Of a stretch of 5,576 bases of DNA, positions 1 through 5,550 are shown piece by piece. Position 1 is the stretch's first letter. Every line of letters begins with the position of its first letter. Origin of the DNA: JBIOJM01 sp044450785 (GTDB lineage Bacteria > Planctomycetota > Planctomycetia > Isosphaerales > Isosphaeraceae); the NCBI GenBank assembly GCA_044450785.1, contig JBIOJM010000489.1, positions 1 through 5,576 on the forward strand, read 5' to 3'. Under the pieces are notes generated by a model that searched no databases, was not told the DNA's origin, and saw only the letters and a list, made by a program, of their open reading frames with translations. The position numbers and the translations under genes are program-made.

Positions 1-1
1 C

Positions 2-57
2 GGATAAGTCCAATTCCTGTTCGATGCCTGGATCGAGCCTGTTTATTGGACCTATCC
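2..57. repeat. Imperfect inverted repeat with nested hairpin
   Basis: Arms at 2-14 and 45-57 pair at 12 of 13 positions; the one mismatch is A7 against C52. Inside the 30-base spacer a second perfect 5-bp stem pairs TCGAT (21-25) with ATCGA (32-36) around a 6-base loop, so the segment could form a two-level stem or a cruciform. It lies about 180 bp beyond the stop of the minus-strand TPR remnant. It could be a transcription-end structure for that strand, the edge of a mobile element or a dispersed repeat. No T-tract follows in either direction, and no transposase is visible. The pairing is seen directly; the role is unknown. Confidence 0.6.
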
Positions 58-70
58 CATTTTTGCTTGT

Positions 71-170
71 AGGGGCTGTTTTGCCCTTTCAGGGCTTGGG
101 CTTGGGTGGTCGATGTGTTCCCAGGGCGTTGCCCTGGGCTGGCATGTTGCGGCCCCTTCGGGGCGAGACA
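71..170. repeat. REP-like cluster of three GC hairpins
   Basis: Three short palindromes lie in about 80 bp: GCCCT-TTC-AGGGC at 83-95, CCCAGGGC-GTT-GCCCTGGG at 120-138 and GCCCC-TTC-GGGGC at 152-164. All stems are perfect and all loops are 3 bases. Between the first two lies a G-rich stretch with GGG runs at 92-94, 98-100 and 104-106. This dense arrangement in non-coding DNA resembles REP/BIME-type dispersed repeats. From memory, similar strings recur many times in planctomycete genomes, but I could not check this. Open frames crossing it carry no recognisable protein. A RAYT-type tyrosine transposase would be the expected partner; none is in the window. Confidence 0.6.
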
Positions 171-237
171 AGAATGCTCCATCGCAGAGATGTTCGTTTA
201 ACAGTAACCGCTTTTTCGCGAATTCCTCGGACTGCCT

Positions 238-345
238 TCAACCGGCCGTTCTCAACCGCTGGCCGAACAGTTGCTGGAAATCCGCCCGACCGCGCAATGG
301 TTTAAACACCTCTTCGCTCTTGATCAGGTCAATTTCGCCCGGTGT
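238..345 (-). pseudogene. C-terminal remnant of a TPR protein, shifted frame
   Basis: Read on the minus strand, this segment ends at a TGA (238-240) and encodes about 33 residues containing EVFKPLRGRADFQQL. The pattern of acidic residues followed by PLRGRxDFQ is typical of the last residues of planctomycete TPR proteins and kinase-TPR proteins. It is in a different frame from the TPR frame that stops at 329-331, and it follows that frame's last repeat almost at once. A complete protein would be expected to carry more repeat sequence between the two. The simplest reading is a deletion with a frame change near 330-350 that joined the repeat region to its own, or a paralogue's, C-terminus. The family assignment of this tail is from memory. 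Confidence 0.5.
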
Positions 346-844
346 GAGCCTCCGGATTCTCGGGGTCGACGCGGACCGCGGCGGCGAAATCGGCCAAAGC
401 CTTGCCGTGCTGGTGGAGCAGCTCGAGCGCCCAGCCACGTTTGACCATCATCTTCGCATCCTTGGGTGCGAGCTCGAGGCCCTTGGAGTAGGCGAGGATG
501 GCTTGGTCACGTCGGCCAGCGTGTTCCAGCATAGCGCCGAGGTCGTCGAAGAGGTCGTGGGCCCGACCGCCCAGGGTGACGGCCTTTCCCAGCTCCGTCA
601 CCGACAGAGATAGCAGCGCCAGGCCCGATGGTTGACGGCGCTTGTCCAGCGGTAACTGCTGGTAGCGGTCTCGCAACAAATGACCGCGCAGCCCGTGGAT
701 CACCCAGACGCGAAGGTCGCGTTGACTTCCGTTGTCGAGATACGCGTCGAGATCGTCCAGCCCGCGGTCGTTGCTGCCCTGCGAGATATGGAGCTGCGCG
801 CGGTACAGGAAGACGGTCCGGATCCTGGGGTTCTCCGCGACCAC
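329..844 (-). pseudogene. TPR protein, continuation after an in-frame stop
   Basis: This open frame (171 residues from a GTG) is the in-frame continuation of the frame that stops at 884-886. The 13 codons between stop and GTG also read as TPR sequence (RGEVQKALVDFD), so the GTG is an artificial start. Residues about 95-128 and 130-163 form two 34-residue TPR units, with helix signatures such as DQAILAYSKGLELAP and KALADFAAAVRVDP. Residues 10-45 hold a weaker one. TPRs mediate protein-protein contacts; no catalytic domain is present. The frame stops right after PEAHTGR, where another repeat or a C-terminal tail would be expected, and that tail is found in a shifted frame at 238-345. Expression as a separate protein is unlikely. 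Confidence 0.6.
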
Positions 845-883
845 GGAATCGAAATCGACCAGCGCCTTCTGGACTTCACCGCG

Positions 884-2197
884 CTAAAGGTACAGTTGGC
901 CGCGCGAGAAGGCGGCTTCGATGAGCCGTTTCTCCTTGGGAGGCGTGAGGACCGCCGCGAAGTCGGCCAGTGCTGGGTCGAGCTTCCCCTGGTGCCAGTA
1001 GACCACGCCCCGGTTCAGGCGAGCGGGCAGGAATTCGGGGTTCAACTGGATGGCCCGGTTGAGGTCCTCGCCGAGGAGGAAGTGATCGAGCGAGGTTGAT
1101 TGCACCCCCGAGTCCTCGGCACGCCGCTGCTCCTCGGCCGCCTTCCGATCGTCGCCGCGTTGCCGATCGGCGAGGGCTCGAAGGCGAAAGTCTTTCCGAG
1201 ACGGGGGGCCCAGGAGGACCGCGCGGTCCAGGAGGGCGAGCGTCTCCCGGGCCGCGCCCGGCCCGGCCGCTTGCTGGCTCTCGAGCTGGGCTGTCAGGAG
1301 GAGCAGGTCGTGGAGCGATCGTTTGAGCGGTGGCGGAACTCCCGCACGTCGCGGCGGGCCTGTTCCCGCGCCTTCAATTCTTCGGCGACGCGTTGCGCCA
1401 GGGCGCGGTGCCGCTCGACCTCTCCAACCCAGGGCCTCGCCCACGACGGTGGCGCGCTCCAGGATCCGGAGGGTGGATTTCACCAAGGGGAGCCGTTTGC
1501 CGAGCTTCTCGCCTTCGTCGCGGAGCGCCTGATCGATCGTGTTCAAGAGATTCTCCAGGAAGTGAGCGGCTTGCGTTTCACCGCCCCTGTCGCCGGCCGA
1601 CGACCATCTTTGCCCGCTGTTCTGGGACAAGGATTGACCCGCGCCGCCGGGCGCTCCGCCGGCGGCGGCGGCGGATCCGGGCCCGCCGCCCGCGGATCCG
1701 GACGCGACGGCCGCGTCGAGTTCCCCCGTCGGGCTGCCGATGAGCGCGATCGCCAGCGCCAGGCCGGCCTGCTGAGAGAAGCTGGCGGCCAGGGAAGCGC
1801 CCCCGCTTCCGCCCTGATTCGTCGTGACGACCGCATCGGCCGGCGCCGTAGAGGACTCGGCTGCCGGGTCGGTCGAGTCGCTCAGGCTCAACTGGAAGTT
1901 GCTCGTCCCGTCCCGCAAGGCGGCTGTGAATGAAAACTCCTGACTGCCGCCGGCAGTCAGAGTAACGGCGCCGCCCCGCGCCGATCCGGGCACGTTGCCC
2001 ACGTCCAGGTTGAAGGTGCCCGCCGCGTTGGCAGACACCACGACTTCAACGTTCCCCCCGACCGAGACGAACGTCTGGCTGAGATTGCTCGTGAGAGCGT
2101 TCGTCTTGTCCGGCAGGGCGCCCAGGTCCCCCTGCAACTGGGTCAAGAACGGCGTGCCCTGAGCAATCGCCAAGGGAACCCGGGCCGCCGCTGCCAC
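884..2197 (-). CDS. Damaged chimeric frame: surface beta-domain plus TPR
   Basis: This 437-residue frame (GTG start) appears to combine unrelated parts. Residues about 41-108 are rich in Val, Thr, Ser and Gly and read like an extracellular beta-sandwich (FVSVGGNVEVVVSA; GGSQEFSFTAAL). Residues 164-187 form a Gly/Ala-rich linker. Residues 205-255 are helical. Residues 296-437 are TPR-like (AIQLNPEFLPARLNRG; KLDPALADF). Residues 259-295 are Arg/Pro-rich and unlike their surroundings; the neighbouring minus frame at 1315-1419 instead gives a natural coiled-coil sequence (VERHRALAQRVAEEL), which implies two compensating single-base shifts. The frame ends at a TAG inside a TPR helix (GQLYL, stop, RGEVQKAL). 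No signal peptide or ribosome binding site supports the start, which lies where a beta-helix fragment ends. It is most likely a pseudogene or an assembly-damaged gene; the product is not identified. Confidence 0.5.
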   Translation of the reverse strand: MAAAARVPLAIAQGTPFLTQLQGDLGALPDKTNALTSNLSQTFVSVGGNVEVVVSANAAGTFNLDVGNVPGSARGGAVTLTAGGSQEFSFTAALRDGTSNFQLSLSDSTDPAAESSTAPADAVVTTNQGGSGGASLAASFSQQAGLALAIALIGSPTGELDAAVASGSAGGGPGSAAAAGGAPGGAGQSLSQNSGQRWSSAGDRGGETQAAHFLENLLNTIDQALRDEGEKLGKRLPLVKSTLRILERATVVGEALGWRGRAAPRPGATRRRRIEGAGTGPPRRAGVPPPLKRSLHDLLLLTAQLESQQAAGPGAARETLALLDRAVLLGPPSRKDFRLRALADRQRGDDRKAAEEQRRAEDSGVQSTSLDHFLLGEDLNRAIQLNPEFLPARLNRGVVYWHQGKLDPALADFAAVLTPPKEKRLIEAAFSRGQLYL

Positions 2198-2440
2198 CCT
2201 TGGCCTGATTGCCCAAGAGTATCAGGCTGGTCAGGGTCGTCGTTGTGAAGCCGGCACTCGCAATGCCGCCGCCCGCCGCCGAACCGCCGACGCCTGTTGC
2301 CGAGTTGCCGCCGATGGCCTGGTTGCCCACAAAGAAACTGTTCGTGACGGTGAGCGAAGCGCCTTGATTACAAATGCCGCCGCCCACGGCGAGCCCGACA
2401 AAGCCATTCGTGCCATTGTCGGTGACGCCACTGTTGTTTC
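2184..2440 (-). pseudogene. Right-handed beta-helix surface protein fragment
   Basis: Read on the minus strand, the segment encodes about 85 residues with two coils of a Gly-rich parallel beta-helix: GVTDNGTNGF, then GGGICNQGASLTVTNSFF with VGNQAIGG, then GGGIASAGFTTTTLTS with LGNQAKGG. The alternation of GGGI, short beta strands and xGNQA turns is typical of planctomycete secreted proteins with many such coils (polymorphic outer-membrane-like or choice-of-anchor proteins). Intact members run to hundreds of residues, so this is a small internal piece. No start, signal peptide or C-terminal anchor is present. Upstream it abuts the plus-strand kinase at about 2441-2447. Downstream its frame runs into unrelated Gly/Pro-rich sequence near 2190. 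The fold is recognised by pattern only. Confidence 0.6.
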
Positions 2441-2452
2441 GGCCAGGGGGGC

Positions 2453-3112
2453 ATGGGGGTCGTCTTCGAGGCGATCGAGCTGGCCCTCGGCCGCCGCGCG
2501 GCGCTCAAGGTCCTGCCCGCCCAGCGTGCCCCGACGACATCGGTCGAGCGGTTCCACCGCGAGGCGCGCGCCGCCGCCAAGCTGCATCACACCAACATCG
2601 TGCCCGTCTTCGGCGTGGGCGAGGACGAGGGTCAGCTCTACTACGTCATGCAGTTCATCGAGAGCGAAAGCCTCGGCCAGGTCTTCGAACGGCTCGGCCA
2701 GTCGACCCGTCCCGCGGAAGTGATCGCGGCGGCCCCGCCGGGCCCGCGCGTCCCCCAGGCACCGGTCGGGGACGCACCGCTGGCCGTCGCCCGGTGCCCG
2801 AATGACGGTGCCTCGTCTGCTCACAATTCCAACTCGGCATCACTCTCGACCGAGGGCTCCTGCTCCGTCTACTTCCGCACCATCGCCCGCATCGGCTGCC
2901 AGGTCGCCGAAGCCCTGGCCTACGCCCACAAGCAAGGCATTCTCCACCGCGACATCAAGCCCGCCAACCTCTTGCTCGACGCCCAGGGAAAGATCTGGGT
3001 CACCGATTTCGGCCTTTCCAAGGCGTTCGAGGGCGAAGCCGGATTGACCCAGACCGGCGACATCGTCGGCACTGTGCGCTACATGGCACCGGAGCGGTTC
3101 GATCGCCCGTGA
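2453..3112 (+). pseudogene. Eukaryote-like Ser/Thr protein kinase domain, truncated
   Basis: Residues numbered from the ATG at 2453 show Hanks-type kinase motifs: the glycine loop GGMGVVFEA straddling the start (codons 2447-2473), the ATP-binding Lys19 in AALKVLP, the alpha-C Glu37 in FHREA, the catalytic loop HRDIKPAN at 165-172 (Asp167, Lys169, Asn172), DFG at 185-187, GT at 206-207 and APE at 212-214. A long low-complexity insert (about 83-138) precedes helix alpha-E, as I recall for planctomycete kinases. The ATG is the internal Met of GGMG; an in-frame TGA lies just upstream at 2423-2425, so the true N-terminus is missing. The frame ends five residues after APE, so the whole C-lobe is absent and an active, folded kinase is unlikely. 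TPR units follow at once in another frame, the usual C-terminal partner of such kinases, so an internal deletion is probable. Confidence 0.8.
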
Positions 3113-3893
3113 GAACCCGACCGATCCCCAGGCCCGCACGGAGGTGGCGAAATGCCTTCTCGGTCTCGCCGTCAAGCAAGGGGGTCTTGGCCGGCACGGC
3201 GAGTCGCTCCACTCTTACGAGCAAGCTCTCGCCATTATGGAGCCGCTGGCTCGTGCCAATCCGGCTGACAGCGAGATTCGGCGTTAATTGGGCAGAACGC
3301 TTATCGACTATGGCCACGAGCAAGATCGGGTCAACCAGACGGCGGTGGCGCTCCGGTCGTTCCGAGAAGCCGTGCCGGTTCTCGAGACCCAGGTCCGCGA
3401 CCAGCCCAGCGTCGCAATGTGGCAACGCGAGCTCGCCGACGGGTACCAGGGCCTCGGCACAACTCTCGAGTCGGCGGGCCTACCCGCCCAGGCACTGCAA
3501 TCCGTTGAGAAGGCCCTCACGCTCAGGAGGGCACTGGTCCGCGATCACCCCACGGTCATCTCTTATCAAGTCCTCCTGGCTGTCGACATCAGTGTTGTCG
3601 GCCTGTTGCTCGACCAAGTGGGTCAGCCCACCGCGGCGCTCCGCTCTCAGCAGGAGGCCCTGGCGATCTGGGACACCCGGCTTCGCCATCGCAGCAGTGA
3701 TCAGGGGTCTCAGGCGTGGCGGGCCGACACCATCAATTGGATCGCCGGGTTGCAATACAAGCTGGGCCGAACCGCCGAGGCCATCCGATCCTACGAGCAG
3801 GCGCGCGACGTGATCCGGAAGCTGGTCCGCGACGATCCCCAGGTCATTCGGTACAGGCAGGCCCTAATAATGCCGACGTCCGCTGCCAGGTGA
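3105..3893 (+). pseudogene. TPR tract of kinase-TPR type, with nonsense codon
   Basis: From GCC at 3105 the frame encodes tandem TPR-like units of exactly 48 residues. The markers ARENP, ARANP, VRDQP, VRDHP, the degenerate RLRHRSSD and VRDDP begin 48 residues apart (3105, 3249, 3393, 3537, 3681, 3825). An in-frame TAA at 3285-3287 splits it. The 48-residue phase is kept across the stop, and GAA (Glu) in IRRELGRTL would be the natural codon, so this looks like a single substitution. An annotator might start a 201-residue protein at the following TTG (3288), but that start has no support. Homologous-looking sequence ends at QAL (about 3868), and the last residues before the TGA at 3891-3893 come from a different sequence. 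Such arrays usually follow a kinase domain and a membrane segment. Here both the start and the end are lost. Confidence 0.65.
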
Positions 3894-3987
3894 CGCCGTT
3901 GTCGCGCGAGACCGCCACGCCGATCCCCGCGTAGCCCGTCGTCACCAGCGAGCGGTCCATGTACGCCATCGCCAGGTGGTTGGCATG
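3870..3987 (-). pseudogene. Sialidase/BNR-repeat (Asp-box) protein fragment
   Basis: On the minus strand about 39 residues read HANHLAMAYMDRS, then GYAGIGVAVSRDNGVTWQRTS. SRDNGVTW (3886-3909) fits the Asp-box consensus SxDxGxTW, found at beta-hairpin turns in sialidases and other BNR-repeat beta-propellers. The preceding NHLAMAYMD is the strand that usually comes before such a box in exported planctomycete glycosidase-like proteins. Full proteins have several boxes; only one is present. The fragment has no start or stop of its own. It is bounded by the end of the plus-strand TPR tract near 3868 and by the leader of the YHS gene near 3990. The motif is seen directly, the family assignment is moderate, and an enzymatic function cannot be claimed from so short a piece. 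Confidence 0.5.
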
Positions 3988-4117
3988 GAGTGGGCCCAGG
4001 CAACGAGCAACGCCACACGATGCGGAGTGCACGCTTGCGTCCCCGAGGGGGTCACCGCTATCGTTGGGGTGCTGATCTGAATCACTTACCCCCGTCGGCG
4101 CCAAAACGCTTGGGAAC

Positions 4118-4121
4118 GAGG
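4118..4121 (+). promoter_or_regulatory. Shine-Dalgarno site of the YHS-domain gene
   Basis: GAGG sits 9 bases before the ATG at 4131. Together with the signal peptide that starts there, it decides the start of the downstream gene. The longer in-frame start at 3990 would place 47 extra residues, partly from the sialidase remnant, ahead of the signal peptide. Confidence 0.55.
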
Positions 4122-4130
4122 CATCCGAAC

Positions 4131-5297
4131 ATGAATCGTTATGCCCGGGTGGCGCAATTGGCCTCATCGCTCGTACTGCTGACGACCGTCGGCATGGCCG
4201 CGGCCGCTCGAGGGGATGACGCGGGGCCGCGCGACATCCCCCCGGCTTTCGCGCCGTTCGAATACCTCGTCGGCCGCTGGAAAGGCCAGGGCATACCCAG
4301 GGACAAGGGAGCGAACCAGTTCCGCGGCTGGACCGAGACGCATACCTGGGCCTGGATCTTCGCCAAGGGAAAACCCGCCGGCCTGTCCGTCACGATCGAA
4401 GGGGGCAAGGTCCTGGCGGCCGGCAAGCTCTCATACGACCAGGCGCGCAACCGCTATCTTCTCGAGGCGACCGAGCCGAGGCCCTTGGGAGGAAGGATCT
4501 CCTTCGAGGGCACGCTGGACGAGTCCCGAAAGCTGCTCGTGCTCGATCGAACGGCCGCGACCGGAAAATCGGCCAGGGATTCCGGCAAGATGCGACTGTC
4601 TCTCCACCCCAACGCCAACTTCGTCCGCTATACGATGACCGAGGATCGCCAGGAGCCGGGGGCATTCGCATTCGCCCGGCTGATCGAGGTTGGCTTGACC
4701 AGGGAAGGTGAATCGTTCGCCGGCGGGTCGACGGCCTCCGAGCGGCCCAAGTGCATCGTCACGGGTGGGGCGGCCGCCATGACGCTCACCTATCAGGGCC
4801 GCACCTTCTCGATCTGCTGCACCGGCTGCCGCGACGAGTTCAACGACAACCCGGAGAAATACGTCAAGAAGGCTGCCCTGATGCTCGGCGCGGAGGGAGC
4901 CAAACCCAAGTCCAACCAGCCCGCCACCTCACGCGTCAACCGGTTCGAGGACGCCTTCGCCGGCGATGTGGTCGACTCGAGCGCGGCAAGAACGCCGTCG
5001 AGCAAGCAAGAGAAGACGTCGCCCGCGTCAACCAAGAAGGCGAACAAGGGCGCTGAGGCGAGCCCTTCCGAAATCAAGCCCCAGCAGAAGCCCGCGGCCA
5101 AGAAAGACTCCGCCCGATCGGCCGCATCCAAGCTGGCCGGCCGCGCCGCCACCTTGCTTCGCCTGGGACAGAACCTCGAAAAGACGGGCAAGACCACGGC
5201 CGCGCTCACTTACTTCCGGCGGATCGTCAAGGACTTTCCGGATACTCCGGCCGCCAAGACCGCCGCCGAGCGGATCAAGGCACTCGACGGCGGCTGA
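4131..5297 (+). CDS. Exported YHS-domain protein with beta-barrel and TPR parts
   Basis: The 388-residue protein begins with a signal peptide: basic NRYAR, a hydrophobic stretch to about residue 26, and probable cleavage near AAA or ARG. There is no lipobox. Residues 40-197 form a beta-rich domain opening with FAPFEYLVGRWKGQG, which resembles the first strand of DUF1579 or lipocalin-like barrels. Residues 207-246 are a YHS domain (KCIVTGG, then FSICCTGCRDEF and PEKYVKKA) with Cys208, Cys229, Cys230 and Cys233 as likely metal ligands. The usual CPVTG is CIVTG here. Residues 255-330 are a Lys/Ala/Ser/Pro-rich linker. Residues 333-384 form a TPR-like helix pair (AATLLRLGQNLEKTGK, AALTYFRRIVKDFPD). 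YHS domains are linked to metal, often copper, binding and trafficking. A periplasmic or surface metal-binding or scaffold role is inferred; no enzyme activity can be named. The gene stands alone, is undamaged, and has a Shine-Dalgarno site. Confidence 0.85.
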   Translation: MNRYARVAQLASSLVLLTTVGMAAAARGDDAGPRDIPPAFAPFEYLVGRWKGQGIPRDKGANQFRGWTETHTWAWIFAKGKPAGLSVTIEGGKVLAAGKLSYDQARNRYLLEATEPRPLGGRISFEGTLDESRKLLVLDRTAATGKSARDSGKMRLSLHPNANFVRYTMTEDRQEPGAFAFARLIEVGLTREGESFAGGSTASERPKCIVTGGAAAMTLTYQGRTFSICCTGCRDEFNDNPEKYVKKAALMLGAEGAKPKSNQPATSRVNRFEDAFAGDVVDSSAARTPSSKQEKTSPASTKKANKGAEASPSEIKPQQKPAAKKDSARSAASKLAGRAATLLRLGQNLEKTGKTTAALTYFRRIVKDFPDTPAAKTAAERIKALDGG

Positions 5298-5298
5298 T

Positions 5299-5325
5299 CA
5301 AGACATGTTGTCGACCCAAGTCTTG
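5299..5325 (+). other. Inverted repeat directly after the YHS gene stop
   Basis: CAAGAC (5299-5304) pairs perfectly with GTCTTG (5320-5325) around a 15-base loop and begins one base after the TGA (5295-5297). No T-tract follows, so a role in transcription end or mRNA stability is only a possibility. Confidence 0.3.
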
Positions 5326-5348
5326 GACCGCCGTCGTGAGCTCATGAT

Positions 5349-5365
5349 GCCCGCGGCGCGCGGGC
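5349..5365 (+). terminator. GC-rich hairpin downstream of the YHS gene
   Basis: GCCCGCG (5349-5355) pairs perfectly with CGCGGGC (5359-5365) around a 3-base loop, giving a 7-bp all-GC stem about 50 bases after the stop codon. It is the strongest hairpin in the 3' region. It lacks the following T-run of a classical intrinsic terminator, so it may be a U-tract-less terminator or simply GC-rich chance pairing. Confidence 0.3.
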
Positions 5366-5462
5366 GCACCGACAGCGTCTGTAAGAGTCCGTTTGGAGAT
5401 CGTTCCCCCATGCATCCATTTTTCGTCCGCTGGGGGGATCATCGCTCCTCTCAACGAAAAGT

Positions 5463-5478
5463 GGGTGTCTGGACACCC
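5463..5478. repeat. Short perfect inverted repeat
   Basis: GGGTGTC (5463-5469) and GACACCC (5472-5478) are exact reverse complements separated by TG. As a hairpin this gives 6 bp and a CTGG loop. The compact palindrome could equally be a site for a dimeric DNA-binding protein. No gene starts nearby inside the window, so its target is unknown. Confidence 0.35.
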
Positions 5479-5512
5479 GATGGATCCGTTGCCTGACGGA
5501 CTGGGATGAGGA

Positions 5513-5543
5513 CGAAGAGAGACTACACACGACCGTCTCTTCG
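5513..5543. repeat. Bulged hairpin near the right edge
   Basis: CGAAGAG (5513-5519) plus AC (5522-5523) pair with GTCTCTTCG (5535-5543), leaving a 2-base bulge and an 11-base loop, for 9 bp in total. A moderately T-rich stretch (5551-5563) follows. It could end transcription rightwards or belong to the leader of a gene beyond the window. Confidence 0.3.
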
Positions 5544-5550
5544 AGCCCCA

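Noticed and set aside
72..109. G-quadruplex in the REP-like element
   Set aside because: Only three closely spaced GGG runs followed by GG; the fourth full run is 16 bases away, so a stable quadruplex is doubtful.
113..613. Plus-strand open frame starting in the REP-like element
   Set aside because: It begins in the hairpin repeat and continues antisense to the TPR remnant; no domain, and no ribosome binding site.
680..1099. Plus-strand open frame of 139 residues
   Set aside because: It lies opposite clear minus-strand TPR sequence, and its translation has no family resemblance.
1650..1710. GGC-repeat and duplicated GCGGATCCGG (1671-1680 and 1692-1701)
   Set aside because: It is explained by the Gly/Ala-rich low-complexity linker coded on the minus strand.
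1100..1933. Long plus-strand open frame of 277 residues opposite the minus TPR/beta-domain frame
   Set aside because: Arg/Ala/Gly-rich translation with no recognisable domain. It is the antisense shadow expected in high-GC DNA, while the minus strand gives TPR and beta-domain sequence.
4035..4064. Possible promoter for the YHS gene: TTGCGT and TATCGT with an 18-base gap
   Set aside because: Only 3 of 6 and 4 of 6 matches to the sigma-70 consensus, in GC-rich DNA from a group with poorly defined promoters; not above chance.
3990..4130. N-terminal extension of the YHS gene to the ATG at 3990
   Set aside because: It starts at the edge of the sialidase remnant and puts 47 non-signal residues before a clear signal peptide. 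ATG 4131 has GAGG at a 9-base spacing.
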